Of a stretch of DNA of 64,000 bases, positions 8,005 through 17,596 are shown piece by piece. The position numbers were made by a program, and so were the translations under genes. Under the pieces are notes generated by a model. It saw only the letters and a program-made list of their open reading frames with translations. It was not told the DNA's origin and did no database searches. Position 1 is the stretch's first letter. The number at the start of each line of letters is the position of its first letter. This stretch comes from Novosphingobium sp. RL4 (GTDB lineage Bacteria; Pseudomonadota; Alphaproteobacteria; Sphingomonadales; Sphingomonadaceae), in the NCBI RefSeq assembly GCF_035658495.1, contig NZ_CP141944.1:2816001-2880000 (forward strand), in the 5' to 3' direction.

Positions 8005-9399
8005 CTAGCGGCCCATGCTGCTGCGCCAGACGAGCAGCACGAGCAGCCCGCTGGCAAGAATGGCCTGTCCCAGTGCCTGGATACCTGCCCCCATCAGCCC
8101 GTAGCGCTGGAGCAGCCAGGGCATGGCCGAGAGGAACACGAGGCTTGCAAAAAGGTTCGCGGCCATCGACCGCGACGGATGGCCCAGCGCGGAAATGGCC
8201 GAACTGCACGGCGGTCCGATCAGCGCTATCGCCCGGGCCAGTACCAGCACGATCATCACGCCGGCAGCCTCGGTGAAGGCCCGGCCCGCAAGGAGCTGGA
8301 GGATCTGCTGCGGGAACACCGCCACGACCAGCACCACCGGCGTTGCCGCGACCAGACCGACCGTCACGATCTTTCGCAATATCCGGCGCAGCGCTTCGCC
8401 GCCCCGGCCATCGGCAACCACATGGGCCAGTTCTGCATATGCGGTATTGCCCAGTATCTGGGCCGGCTGCGCGATGATGACGGTCGCGCGCTGCGCGACC
8501 GAATAGAGCCCCGCCATCGCCGGTCCCAGCACCCAGCCCACCACCAGCGGCGCCACTCTTCCCGCCAGTTCGCTTAGAGTCACGTCGGCATTGCTGGCGA
8601 TGAGGAAGCGCCAGATTCCCGGGTTCTCCTGCGCCGCGCCGCCGGGCGCGGCGCTACCCGCAGGATGCGGCAAGGCCGCGCCGAGATTGCGGGCGGCGAG
8701 CCATATCCCCATGCCCCACATGAGCGCGAACTCGGCCAGCGCGGCGACCAGCCATGCGAACAGGAAGGAGCGGATACCCCAGCCGCAGGCAATGACGATC
8801 AGCGCGCCGCCAAGTCGGAAGAGCGGCTGCACCAGATTGTGCAGTCCCAGCAGGTCGAAACGCCCGCAGAGCTGGAGATATCCCGCCGGAGTAGAGCGCA
8901 CCGATCCCAGCACGGCCAGGGCATAGAACGGTGCGAAGGCCATGGCTTTCGGCGGCCAGCCGAGATGCCCGCCCACCAGCGGCACCAGCAGAGCCGCGGA
9001 AAGTATCGCCAGCACGCCGCCGACCAGCTCAACCTTCGCCCCGAAGCGCAGCAGGCGGACGAGGCGATGCGGATCTTCCTGCCGCTGGGCCTCGGCTCCA
9101 TACCGCACGATGGCCTGCCACGACGGAAACTCGACGATGCCGCAAACCGTGGTGATATAGGCATGGACCAGCACGAGCACGCCATATTCGGTCGGCCCCA
9201 GGAAACGCGTCGCCAGCAGCAGATAGGCCAGGCTGACCAGCCCCGCGCCGGCCTTCCCGCCCAGGACCATGCCGAGTGAGGCGAAGATGCGGCCCACTAT
9301 GCCGCCGGGCAACGCCTCCGGCCGAACCGGGCTGTCCTGCCTGCGGATCGGCCCTTCACCGGCCGCGCGGCGCCAGAAGAATGCGTCGAGCGGCTTCAT
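8005..9399 (-). CDS. Wzx-type polysaccharide flippase (MOP superfamily)
   Basis: Multi-spanning membrane protein of 464 residues with about 12-14 hydrophobic segments and the family-typical GKAGAGLVSLAYLLLATRFLGPTEYG start of the transmembrane region. Expected to translocate lipid-linked oligosaccharide across the inner membrane. The start at 9399 overlaps the upstream stop (ATGA), which decides it over a longer possible frame reaching 9987. A hydrophilic N-terminus of about 40 residues precedes TM1. Its neighbours are glycosyltransferases. Confidence 0.87.
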   Translation of the reverse strand: MKPLDAFFWRRAAGEGPIRRQDSPVRPEALPGGIVGRIFASLGMVLGGKAGAGLVSLAYLLLATRFLGPTEYGVLVLVHAYITTVCGIVEFPSWQAIVRYGAEAQRQEDPHRLVRLLRFGAKVELVGGVLAILSAALLVPLVGGHLGWPPKAMAFAPFYALAVLGSVRSTPAGYLQLCGRFDLLGLHNLVQPLFRLGGALIVIACGWGIRSFLFAWLVAALAEFALMWGMGIWLAARNLGAALPHPAGSAAPGGAAQENPGIWRFLIASNADVTLSELAGRVAPLVVGWVLGPAMAGLYSVAQRATVIIAQPAQILGNTAYAELAHVVADGRGGEALRRILRKIVTVGLVAATPVVLVVAVFPQQILQLLAGRAFTEAAGVMIVLVLARAIALIGPPCSSAISALGHPSRSMAANLFASLVFLSAMPWLLQRYGLMGAGIQALGQAILASGLLVLLVWRSSMGR

Positions 9400-10589
9400 G
9401 CCGAAAGACGGTTCATGGGGCGGAAGGACGGCGACCGATGCTCTGCGAAGGTCGCGATGGCGATGGCGGCGCGAACCGAGGACGGCGTGTCCTGCAGATC
9501 GAAACTGCTGGCGAAAAGTTGCTCCTGCACCGCGCGATAGTGCTCCTCGTGCAGTTGCTCGGCACGGTCGATCGCGGCCGGCAGCTCGTCCGGTTTGCGG
9601 ATGACCTCGCCCGCTGTCCAGTGGAGGAAATTGGGATCGCCGCGCCATTCGTGCCCGTGGCTGTTGAGGAAGATGCAGGGCCTCGGGCGCAGCATGAATT
9701 CGTAGACCTGGCTGCTGGCATCGCCGAGGTAGATATCGGAGGACAGCGTATAGGTCATGTCGGTCGAGGCGCGGCTGCCGAGGTCGATCTTGATATTCTC
9801 GCCCCGCAGGAAGCGCTGCGGAATGGCCCCCGCCTTTTCGATGCTGAGCTTGTCGATGGCCACGACGAACTGCCGCTGGAACAGCATGACGTGCGGTGCA
9901 AAGACCAGCCCGCTGCCCTCGTCGTTCAGGAAATGCTCGAAAACGCCGTGCCCGTGCCGATACCACGAGGACAGATGCGGCGAGCAATGCGGGTTGTAGA
10001 GCACCACGCGCTCCCCCGCCGGCAGGAAGCGTCTGGCGATCCGGCTGGGCAGGACGTCGAACTTGGGATAGCCGACGATGCTGATCCGCGTGGGTTCGAC
10101 CCGGGCTTCGGACACCAGGCGGTCGCGGACTTTCGTGCCCGAACAGAGCACATGATCGAAACAGGCACTGGCCTTGTCGAAGCCGATCGCCCGGTCTCCG
10201 GCGCCGTGTCTGGTATGAACGATCGCGAGATCGTGAAGGCCGTAGCGCTTCTTGAGGATGAGCGAGGTCTTCTCGGCCACCACAAGCACGTCGAGACTGC
10301 GGAAAAACGGGAGATTGTCGCGGTAGATGAGCAGTTTGGCGGCAGGCACGACGCGCCCCAGCAAGGCGTCCATGCTGCGCGACAGCGTGGAAGGGCCCAG
10401 TTCGACATGCCGGATCGTCCTGCCGAGATAGTCACCGGCCAGGCGGCGCACTTCGGCGGCGAGGGCCGCGTTCGTGGTCGCAACGATCAATTCGCCCGGG
10501 AAACCCTGATCGGCCATGGCCATGGCAATCGGCAGGCTGTGGGCGACCTGGTGAATCTGGTCGTGGTTGAACAGGAATCCTATGCGCAT
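9396..10589 (-). CDS. CDP-glycerol glycerophosphotransferase-like protein
   Basis: 397 residues from the ATG at 10589 (MRIGFLFNHDQIHQ). Two Rossmann-like halves of a GT-B fold can be traced; the second half contains SDIYLGDASSQVYEF, close to the SD-x-GDxSS-x-YE pattern of teichoic-acid glycerophosphotransferases, and HTRHGAGD in the linker. Sphingomonads lack teichoic acids, so the likely role is transfer of a glycerol-phosphate or sugar-phosphate onto a surface glycan, which is inference. Cytoplasmic, no membrane segments. Overlaps the flippase start by 4 bases. Confidence 0.72.
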   Translation of the reverse strand: MRIGFLFNHDQIHQVAHSLPIAMAMADQGFPGELIVATTNAALAAEVRRLAGDYLGRTIRHVELGPSTLSRSMDALLGRVVPAAKLLIYRDNLPFFRSLDVLVVAEKTSLILKKRYGLHDLAIVHTRHGAGDRAIGFDKASACFDHVLCSGTKVRDRLVSEARVEPTRISIVGYPKFDVLPSRIARRFLPAGERVVLYNPHCSPHLSSWYRHGHGVFEHFLNDEGSGLVFAPHVMLFQRQFVVAIDKLSIEKAGAIPQRFLRGENIKIDLGSRASTDMTYTLSSDIYLGDASSQVYEFMLRPRPCIFLNSHGHEWRGDPNFLHWTAGEVIRKPDELPAAIDRAEQLHEEHYRAVQEQLFASSFDLQDTPSSVRAAIAIATFAEHRSPSFRPMNRLSA

Positions 10590-10641
10590 GGTGCATGGAC
10601 TCCGCACCGGCAGCACACCCGCATCCCGCCGCCTCGATTTT

Positions 10642-11580
10642 TTATGGGTGCCCTGCTTCCTCCGCTCCGGCGGGGCCCGAGACATGGCGCAGGACATCCA
10701 GGGCCACCAACGCGAGGCCGAGCAGCACGTGGACCAGCAGGATCACCGAGGCCATCATCGTCATCAGGGCGGCGATGCTTGTCTCATGCCCGAGCGTGAA
10801 GACCGCGAGCCCCGCGAAAGCCACGTCCTTGTTGGGCACGAAGGGCAGCCGGGAAACCAGCAGGCGCAGGGTCGAAAGCAGGAGCCATGAGGCCACCGGC
10901 ACATGCGGCAGCACCATGTGCCAGAGCACCGCGGACAGGATCGTGGTTGCGGCGATGCGCAGCAGATGGATGCCCAGGATCGCGCCCAGTTCCTCTCGCG
11001 GTAGGGAAAAGATGCGTCGGCGCAGGAACATCGCCGCGATCGAGGTGACGAGCACCACGCCCAGCGAGACGAGGACGGAATCGTTCTCCAGCCCGAGATC
11101 GCCGGCGGAAACGAACGGCACCACCGCCAGAAGCAGGAACAGCGTCACCCCGTTGCCGGCCATGGCGGAAAGAATCGCCACGTCCTTGATCGCGCCGAAC
11201 GGCGCCGCGGTCATCGCGCGGCGGCGGCGCGCCCATGTGTAGAAGTAGGCCTCTCCCAGATAGCCGAAGAGCAGTTCGTTGCACACGAGCTTGCGCAGCA
11301 GCGGCACCAGTCCGCCTGCGGGCAGGTTCCAGAGCCGGTGGAAGATCGCCCATTCGCTGAGCGGTCCGGCAAGGTAGAACACGGCGAACACGATCCAGAA
11401 GGACGGCGCGCGCGGGACCATGGCGTAAATCCGCGCCGGGTCCATGCCTCTCATCGCCAGCACCACGGCCAGCGCCACGAGCACCGAGAACAGCAGCGGC
11501 AACAAGGTTGCCATGCGAAAACGCGAAGCCCTGTCCTGGGCCTGGAGCGGGGGAAAGCGCGGCGACGGCGCAGCAGGCAT
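10642..11580 (-). CDS. Integral membrane protein, lysylphosphatidylglycerol synthase TM-region-like
   Basis: 312 residues with about eight hydrophobic segments, no soluble domain. The layout and the RKLVCNELLFGYLGEAYFY, LPFVPNKDVAF motifs resemble the flippase-like transmembrane region of MprF/AglD proteins (UPF0104), often found next to glycosyltransferases. Start chosen at the ATG 11580; a TTG five codons upstream and an ATG at 11514 are alternatives, since no strong ribosome site marks any. Sits 52 bases before the glycerophosphotransferase-like gene. Probable role in lipid or glycan-lipid handling at the inner membrane, weakly supported. Confidence 0.7.
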   Translation of the reverse strand: MPAAPSPRFPPLQAQDRASRFRMATLLPLLFSVLVALAVVLAMRGMDPARIYAMVPRAPSFWIVFAVFYLAGPLSEWAIFHRLWNLPAGGLVPLLRKLVCNELLFGYLGEAYFYTWARRRRAMTAAPFGAIKDVAILSAMAGNGVTLFLLLAVVPFVSAGDLGLENDSVLVSLGVVLVTSIAAMFLRRRIFSLPREELGAILGIHLLRIAATTILSAVLWHMVLPHVPVASWLLLSTLRLLVSRLPFVPNKDVAFAGLAVFTLGHETSIAALMTMMASVILLVHVLLGLALVALDVLRHVSGPAGAEEAGHP

Positions 11581-11637
11581 GGCAGATGGGAGCAAACGGA
11601 TCGTCCTCGGGTCTTGTGAAGGGAGTGGGGCCGCGAC

Positions 11638-12801
11638 CTAACGCAGCAGCTCCGGGAGGAGTGCGGTGCGCACCTGATCGGACACGGCAACGGCCTCGCG
11701 CATGACCGCAAGATACGAAGTTGCGGCCAGTTCGAGCGAGAACCGTGCAGCATATGCCCGTTCGCCGGGGCCCGGCTGAGGCAGCCGTTCCGGGCGGGCA
11801 ATGGCCTGCGCCATGGCGTGCACGTCGCCGACAGGCACCAGCACCCCCCGCGTGCCGCCCCCCAGCAAGCTCTTCATGCTGGCGCAGCAATCGGTGGCGA
11901 TGACCGGCAGGCCCGCGGCGATGGCCTCGATCACGACGGCGGGCACCCCTTCGTAGTTCGAGGAGAGCAGCAGGCAGTCCGAGGTCCGGAGATGCTCGTC
12001 TGGAGACGGAAGGTGGCCGGTGAACGTCACGATACCCCGCAGCGCCATGGTCCGCACGACCCGCCGTAACGCGCCAAGCTCCGGCCCCGCGCCAACGATG
12101 GTGAGCCGGTCACCCGGCCTGAACCCCGAGGCGAAAGCCATCAGCAACATCTCGACATTCTTCTGCGCCGCCAGCCGCCCTACCGCGAGGTAGCGCAGCG
12201 CCCGGCCCGCCGCGCGCTCTCGAGGCATCGCCTGCAACCGTTCGAAGCGGCGCCGGTCCAGCGCCGGATCGTGGATCGTCGTCACCCGATGCGCGGCGAC
12301 GCCCATGCCCTTGACGACTTCGTCGAACATCGGCTCGGCCAGCGCCACGAAGCGATCGAGGAACAGTCCGTTCAGGCGCAGCCAGAGCCGGTACCACAGC
12401 CGGCGGAGCAGCGGCTTGTCGGCGCGAACAAGGTCGTTGCTCACTTTCACCACAACCGGCGGGCAGCGATCGCCCAGCAGCAGCTTCATCACCACGCAGA
12501 CCACGGTGTAGGTGTTGCCGGGGCAGAACAGCACATCGGCCCGGCCCCGCGCCAGATAGAGGCACAGGCACCACATCATCCAGATCGTTTCGAAAGGCGC
12601 GGTGGGGATGAAGCTGCGACAACTCCAGTACCGCAGGCCGGGCGGCGCGCAGGCGCGGTCCGGGCCCTCGTTTCGCCCCAGCACGACGACCACGTCGTGC
12701 CCGGCGTCCTGCCAGTGCCGGGCCAGGTTCAGCGCGACGCGCTCAACCCCGCCCGGCTCAAAGCTGTGAATGGGAAGGACGATCCTGAGAGGTTCGGTCA
12801 T
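11638..12801 (-). CDS. GT4-family glycosyltransferase
   Basis: 387 residues from ATG 12801 (MTEPLRIVLPIHSFEPGG). GT-B fold with the acceptor-side GGVERVALNLA loop, GRLAAQKNVEMLL at the domain junction, and the E-x7-E donor motif in YEGVPAVVIEA. These are the signatures of retaining GT4 enzymes. CGGAG lies about 12 bases upstream of the ATG; an in-frame GTG at 12834 is less likely. Part of the minus-strand glycan run, 54 bases after the DUF2334 gene and 42 bases before the membrane protein gene. Confidence 0.9.
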   Translation of the reverse strand: MTEPLRIVLPIHSFEPGGVERVALNLARHWQDAGHDVVVVLGRNEGPDRACAPPGLRYWSCRSFIPTAPFETIWMMWCLCLYLARGRADVLFCPGNTYTVVCVVMKLLLGDRCPPVVVKVSNDLVRADKPLLRRLWYRLWLRLNGLFLDRFVALAEPMFDEVVKGMGVAAHRVTTIHDPALDRRRFERLQAMPRERAAGRALRYLAVGRLAAQKNVEMLLMAFASGFRPGDRLTIVGAGPELGALRRVVRTMALRGIVTFTGHLPSPDEHLRTSDCLLLSSNYEGVPAVVIEAIAAGLPVIATDCCASMKSLLGGGTRGVLVPVGDVHAMAQAIARPERLPQPGPGERAYAARFSLELAATSYLAVMREAVAVSDQVRTALLPELLR

Positions 12802-12855
12802 GCCGATATGACTCCGGCATTCCTCCGGACCCACACTGCGCCCCGGAGGATTTTT

Positions 12856-13623
12856 TCAGGCGAGCAGTTCGGCGTAGCGGCCCGGAACGTGCCCGGCGGA
12901 GAATGCGGCAAGGGTGCGATCGATACTGCGCACCAATGACGCCTTCGTCACGTCTCCGGGATGGACGGCGATGCGCACCACGCGCTGGCGCTGCATGGCC
13001 CGCCGGGCGAGCGCGGCAAAGAACAGCGAAGAGGCCGTGCGCATGGTGCTGCGGCTTGCCCAGGTGATGACCGGGCCGCGCGCGAGCGGCCGGTCCGCGT
13101 TGCCCGGCTGCCAGACGCGGAAATGGTCTTCCGCCAGCGCGAAACCGCATTCTTCCATCGCCGCCATCGCGCCCGGCCCGTAAAGCCAGGCCGGAGCGAT
13201 GAAACCGGCCGCCGGCATGCCCACGATGTCTTCCAGCAGGGCCTTGCCGTCGCGCATTCGCCGCAAGGCTTCGGCTTGGGAAAGGCCAAGGAATTCGCCC
13301 TCTCCCGCCGTCATGTGGCGCGCCTTGAAGCCCGCCCCGCCGCCGTGGACGGCATCGTCGCGATGGTACCAGCCGTGAACGAACATCTCGACCCCGGCCT
13401 CGGCCCAGCCCCTTAGCCGTGCCTGGAAACGCGGCGCTTGCGAAAGCGATGCCCGCCCCCAGTGATCGGGCACGACCAGCATGGCGAAACGCGCCGCGCC
13501 CAGCCGGGCCTCCAGAATCTCGACAAGCCGGTCCACCTCGCTTTCGAAGCAAGGGGCGACATCGTGGATCGAGACGAGCAGGCGCCGGGTCTCAGCGCTA
13601 TTGCGGAGTTCAGAACTGGGCAT
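12856..13623 (-). CDS. DUF2334 polysaccharide deacetylase-like protein
   Basis: 255 residues. The N-terminal LVSIHDVAPCFE carries the His-Asp pair of the NodB-like deacetylase barrel, followed by the metal-site motif FVHGWYHRDD and a FIAPAWLYG strand. These define DUF2334, a divergent carbohydrate esterase group. No signal peptide, so it would act in the cytoplasm, for example on an N-acetylated sugar precursor. The ATG at 13623 overlaps the end of the TonB receptor gene by 14 bases, so the two are coupled. This overlap physically joins the signalling set to the glycan set. Confidence 0.83.
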   Translation of the reverse strand: MPSSELRNSAETRRLLVSIHDVAPCFESEVDRLVEILEARLGAARFAMLVVPDHWGRASLSQAPRFQARLRGWAEAGVEMFVHGWYHRDDAVHGGGAGFKARHMTAGEGEFLGLSQAEALRRMRDGKALLEDIVGMPAAGFIAPAWLYGPGAMAAMEECGFALAEDHFRVWQPGNADRPLARGPVITWASRSTMRTASSLFFAALARRAMQRQRVVRIAVHPGDVTKASLVRSIDRTLAAFSAGHVPGRYAELLA

Positions 13624-16003
13624 CGACGCCGATCCTCAGGGAACGCGGGCGCATCGGTGTCTGCTGCAGACCCTGAGCCACCGTGAAGGGATTGCCGAAG
13701 GCAAAAGTGTTGCCCCGGTCGTTGAGAATGTTCGCAAGGTCGAGCGACAGCCCCCAGCGGCCGAATGACAGCCGGCCGCCCGCCGAGAGGTCGTAGTAAC
13801 GCCCCTGTGTCAGCGCGAAGGGGGAAAGGATCGCCAGTTTCGAACGCCCGACATGGCGTATCGCCGTATCGAGCGTGAGGTCCGCCCAGCCAAGCGAATG
13901 GACGAACTTGGCCGCCGTGCGCCATCCCTGGTCGGCGACGTTGGGCAAGTCTCGGTCGCTGATGTTGTCGAAGCCCGGGGCGGGATCGGACAGGCTGCTG
14001 GAATTGAGGAAACCCGCCGCCTCCAGCGACAGGGCGTCCACCGGGCGCCAGGCCAGCGAAAAGGCCAGATTTCCTACCCGGCCCGAACCGATGTTCGCCA
14101 CGTAGGGCAGCCCGTCTATGGCAACGAGATCGGCCTGGATATTCCGCCAGCGAGCGAGCGAAGCGGTCAGGCTGCCGGACAGGCGGGCGCCCTTCTCCAT
14201 GCCGAAGCGCAGGCCCAGCTCAACCGTCTGGATGCGGTCGGACACGAAGCGATCCGCGCTGGGATCGGCCGCGGAGCCGGTTACCTGAAGACCCCCGGGG
14301 CGATAGCCCTGCTGATATCGGCCATAGGCCAGCACCCCTGCTCCCGGCTTCCATGACAACGCAACGGAGGGCAGAAAACGCTGCTGGCGGCGCACCGGCT
14401 CGAAATCGAGGCCACCCTGCCCCATGAATTCGCTGGTCTGGCGAACGTAGCTGAACCGCCCCCCGAGCGTGAGCTGGACATTGCGCCGCAGAGGAATGCC
14501 GAACTCGCCGAAAGCTGCCGCATCCAGTGTCGTGTTGGCGAGATTGGAGAGCGTGTCCAGCGCACCGGGCGCGCCGAGCCTGCGCACCGCACGGTCGATA
14601 TTGTTGACCAGGCCCAGACCCACGAGCCATGTCCCGCCATTGCCCCAGTTCCCGCTCAGCCGCGTCTCGTGCGAGAGCAGCTTTACCGCGACATCCTCCT
14701 CGTACTGCCGGATCTGCGGCGATGCGGAGGTGGTGGCATCGAACACGGTGTCGATGCTCTGCCGGGCATAGCCGGTGGCAGAAGTCAGCCGGGTTTCACC
14801 CCAATCGCGGGACAGGGTCACGCCGGCCAGGCGATAGTCGTTGTCGAACGGCTGCGCGATCGCGGACGAACGAACCAGATCGGGCTCTCCGCGCAGGGTA
14901 TATTGCCCGTCGCGGGAATTGAGGTCCTGTCCGGCCAGAGTGACATCCACCGTCCATGCCGCATCCGGCTGCCAGCGAAGCGCCGCGCGAAACCCCGTCA
15001 TGACGTTGCGGTTGATGTCCCTCAGACCGCGCGCGGCATCGTCGATATAGCCGCCGTCGACGGTGCGGTAGACCACGGCGCGCAGGGCCAGTCGATCCCT
15101 TGCCAGCGGCAGGTTCGCCACGAGCGCCCCGTCGCCGCCCGGCGCGCCGTCCTGCGTGAGGCGGACGCCGAACGCCCCTTCGAGCGAGGTCTTTCCCGGA
15201 TCGGGCGGCGTCGGGACAAGGCGGATGATGCCGCCAAGGGTTCCCGCCCCGTAGAGCGTGCCCTGCGGCCCTTCCAGCACTTCGACGCGGGCGATGTCAT
15301 GCAAGGCAAGATCGGGGTCAGGCGCGGAGTAGATCAGCCGCATCTCGCCCAGATACTGGCTGATCGTAGACTGGCTGGTGCCGTTGAAGCTGCTGTCGGC
15401 GATGCCGCGGATGAATATCTTGTTCCGGCCCGGCCCCAGATTGGTCGAGGACAGCTCCGGCAGCTTGCCCAGGATATAGCCGGTTCCGCGCCCGCCTGCC
15501 CGTGCCAGTTCCTCGCGGTCAGGCTCCACCACCGCCAGGCTGGCGGGATAGTCGGCAAGGCCAAGGCGCTGCTTGGTCGCCGTGACGAGAATGTCCGGCC
15601 CCGCCACCTCCGGGACAGGCACTGGCCGGATAGCAGGAGCCGCCCCCATGCGCGGCGCCCTGGGAGCGATGGCGGGCGCAGCGGCGCGCTTCACCAGCCG
15701 CACGGTACGGGAATCGACGAAGACGAAGTCGTACCCGCTTCCGGCGAGAATTCGCCGCAACGCCTCGGCTACATCGTGACGGCCCGAAATCCCGCGCGAA
15801 CGCAGGGTATCCAGCCTGGGATCGCCGAGCGCGATCGAGATTCCCGCCTGCTGCGCAAGGGCCAGCAAGGCGTCCGAAAGCCGCCCCGCCGGCACCGCGA
15901 AAACATGCGTCTCCGCTGCCAGCGCCGGAGCGGCCTGCATCGTGTTGACGGCGACCGCCAATAGAGCGGGAAGGAACCGGTTAACGTGTGATCGACCAAC
16001 CAT
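13610..16003 (-). CDS. TonB-dependent receptor with N-terminal STN signalling domain
   Basis: 797 residues. Signal peptide about 1-29 (ALAA cleavage region), STN domain about 32-105 (FAVPAGRLSDALLALAQQAG), a proline-rich linker, the plug from DILVTATK with VEVLEGPQGTLYGAGTLGG, then a 22-strand barrel ending in the usual C-terminal Phe. STN-bearing receptors transmit ligand binding to a FecR anti-sigma factor, and fecR lies immediately upstream, overlapping by 23 bases. The ligand is unknown; the barrel resembles the iron-complex or vitamin B12-like sphingomonad receptors in general. The start ATG has no strong ribosome site, consistent with coupled translation. Confidence 0.93.
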   Translation of the reverse strand: MVGRSHVNRFLPALLAVAVNTMQAAPALAAETHVFAVPAGRLSDALLALAQQAGISIALGDPRLDTLRSRGISGRHDVAEALRRILAGSGYDFVFVDSRTVRLVKRAAAPAIAPRAPRMGAAPAIRPVPVPEVAGPDILVTATKQRLGLADYPASLAVVEPDREELARAGGRGTGYILGKLPELSSTNLGPGRNKIFIRGIADSSFNGTSQSTISQYLGEMRLIYSAPDPDLALHDIARVEVLEGPQGTLYGAGTLGGIIRLVPTPPDPGKTSLEGAFGVRLTQDGAPGGDGALVANLPLARDRLALRAVVYRTVDGGYIDDAARGLRDINRNVMTGFRAALRWQPDAAWTVDVTLAGQDLNSRDGQYTLRGEPDLVRSSAIAQPFDNDYRLAGVTLSRDWGETRLTSATGYARQSIDTVFDATTSASPQIRQYEEDVAVKLLSHETRLSGNWGNGGTWLVGLGLVNNIDRAVRRLGAPGALDTLSNLANTTLDAAAFGEFGIPLRRNVQLTLGGRFSYVRQTSEFMGQGGLDFEPVRRQQRFLPSVALSWKPGAGVLAYGRYQQGYRPGGLQVTGSAADPSADRFVSDRIQTVELGLRFGMEKGARLSGSLTASLARWRNIQADLVAIDGLPYVANIGSGRVGNLAFSLAWRPVDALSLEAAGFLNSSSLSDPAPGFDNISDRDLPNVADQGWRTAAKFVHSLGWADLTLDTAIRHVGRSKLAILSPFALTQGRYYDLSAGGRLSFGRWGLSLDLANILNDRGNTFAFGNPFTVAQGLQQTPMRPRSLRIGVDAQF

Positions 16004-16943
16004 CGGCAGTTTCGGTCACCTTCGCACCAATCAGGACCTCGACACGCCGTTGCAGCGCCGCATTGTCCCCGTCCAGCTGTATCACGCCCGTGAAACTTGT
16101 CTTCGATAGATCGGGGCCCAGTTCGATGGCAATCCCCCGCGCCCGGGTAATGTCGCCCGCGACTTCCACGAGCGGCGCATCGCGGTAGACCAGCTTGCCG
16201 CGCGTCCATGCGCCGATGTCGGCGGCGGCCTTGCTTCCTTCCATCAGCCTGTCGCCGCTCGCCTTCAGGGTATCGCCGGCATTGAGGCGAAGGCGCGTAA
16301 TGCCGTCCTCGAACCGGACCGCCCCTTCGGACACTTCCACCTGCACCCCGCCGCTGCCGGAGCGAACGTTGAACACGGTCCCCACATCGACCACGCGCTG
16401 CGAACCGACGGTCAGGGTGAAGGGCTTTTCCGCATTGTGACGGACGGAGAACTGCGCCTCCCCGGCCTTGAGTTCGGCAACGCGCGGGTCGGACTGGCGC
16501 AGCACCAGTTCGGTGCCGCCGTTCAGCATGATCCTGCTGCCGTCGGATAGCGCGATCGTCCGTGCTTCGCCCGGCGCCGTCGTCACGGTGTAGGACCGGT
16601 CCCATCCTCCCACGGCCATCCATGACCCGGCGGCGACAAGCGCCACGGTCGCCGCCATGGCCGGCCACATCCAGCGTCCGGGCCGCCGCGCGCCGATCGG
16701 CGAGACGGCAGCATCCCGATGCCCGGCTTCCGCCTCTGTCCGAAAATTCTCCTGCCTCGCCAAAGCCACGGCGGGAGAGAGCGCCAGATCCTCGTCGCAA
16801 ACGGCCTCGTAGGCATCGTTGTGGCGCGCATCCGCCTCGAGCCAGGCGGCGAACTCGCCCCAGTCCTCCTCGCTCGCATCGGCGAGCCGCACATGCCAGG
16901 CGATTGCCTGCCCATGAATGCCCTCGTCATCGGGACGAATCAT
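15981..16943 (-). CDS. FecR-family anti-sigma factor
   Basis: 320 residues from ATG 16943, which has a strong AGGAGGG ribosome site eight bases upstream; an earlier in-frame start at 16979 is not needed. N-terminal DUF4880 segment (AIAWHVRLAD, WLEADARHNDAYEAV) lies in the cytoplasm and binds the sigma factor. One TM at about residues 90-110, then the periplasmic FecR domain (TAPGEARTIALSDGSRIMLN) and a C-terminal region that would contact the receptor STN domain. The start overlaps the sigma gene end by 17 bases and the stop overlaps the receptor gene, so all three are cotranslated. Confidence 0.93.
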   Translation of the reverse strand: MIRPDDEGIHGQAIAWHVRLADASEEDWGEFAAWLEADARHNDAYEAVCDEDLALSPAVALARQENFRTEAEAGHRDAAVSPIGARRPGRWMWPAMAATVALVAAGSWMAVGGWDRSYTVTTAPGEARTIALSDGSRIMLNGGTELVLRQSDPRVAELKAGEAQFSVRHNAEKPFTLTVGSQRVVDVGTVFNVRSGSGGVQVEVSEGAVRFEDGITRLRLNAGDTLKASGDRLMEGSKAAADIGAWTRGKLVYRDAPLVEVAGDITRARGIAIELGPDLSKTSFTGVIQLDGDNAALQRRVEVLIGAKVTETADGWSITR

Positions 16944-17589
16944 CGAACCCTCCTGTTCTTCCGGCCCCGCCGGCTGCATCGTCCAGCCGGGCGCGAATTT
17001 CGAGCACCGCGCGATAGGCGCGCTGCAAATGCTTTTCCACCGCGCTCAGGCTTATCCCGAGATGCCCCGCGATGTCCTTCTGCGACGCGCCTTCGATCCT
17101 GAACTGGCGGAAGACGTAGGCGGTCCGCTCCGGCAACTGGGCAAGCCGGGCTTCCACGCGGGCCAGCTGGTCACGGGCCACGAGCGTGGCTTCGGCGTCG
17201 GGCGCGGCATCGGCCTGTTCCTCGCCGTCCCGCGCGTCGATCCAGCCCGCATCGCGGGACTGGCGGCGCGTTTCCGTGCGCCGCCGAGTGTGAGCCATGT
17301 TGTTGACCATCTGGTAGAGATAGGCGCGCGGTGCGCGGACCGGCCCCGTCACCGTGGTTTCAAGGCGAAGGAACAGATCCTGCAACAAGTCCTCGACATC
17401 CGCCTCGCTTACCCGGCGGGCCAGCAGGAAGCGCCGCAGTTCGCCCCGCATGGCGAGGCATACCTGCCGTAGTCCTCCATCGGCAGGCACCTCCTGCCCG
17501 AGCGACGTCATAGCCCGTCCTTCCTGCGCAAGCGCTCTTTCCTCTCTCAGGTAAAGCAGATGTTCCGGTGATCTTCCAGCGACCGTCAT
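16927..17589 (-). CDS. ECF RNA polymerase sigma factor, FecI-like
   Basis: 220 residues if started at ATG 17589, where GAGGG overlaps the upstream stop; a second start at 17511 (MTSLGQEVP, AAGGA upstream) would give 194 residues, nearer the family norm. Region 2 is visible in DVEDLLQDLFLRLE and RAYLYQMVNNMAHTRRR; region 4 in RTAYVFRQFRIEGASQKDIAGHLGISLSAVEKHLQRAY. Released from FecR when the STN receptor is occupied, it should activate the receptor operon and, since the genes are contiguous, possibly the glycan genes. No regions 1 or 3, as expected for ECF sigma factors. Confidence 0.92.
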   Translation of the reverse strand: MTVAGRSPEHLLYLREERALAQEGRAMTSLGQEVPADGGLRQVCLAMRGELRRFLLARRVSEADVEDLLQDLFLRLETTVTGPVRAPRAYLYQMVNNMAHTRRRTETRRQSRDAGWIDARDGEEQADAAPDAEATLVARDQLARVEARLAQLPERTAYVFRQFRIEGASQKDIAGHLGISLSAVEKHLQRAYRAVLEIRARLDDAAGGAGRTGGFDDSSR

Positions 17590-17596
17590 GGCACCC

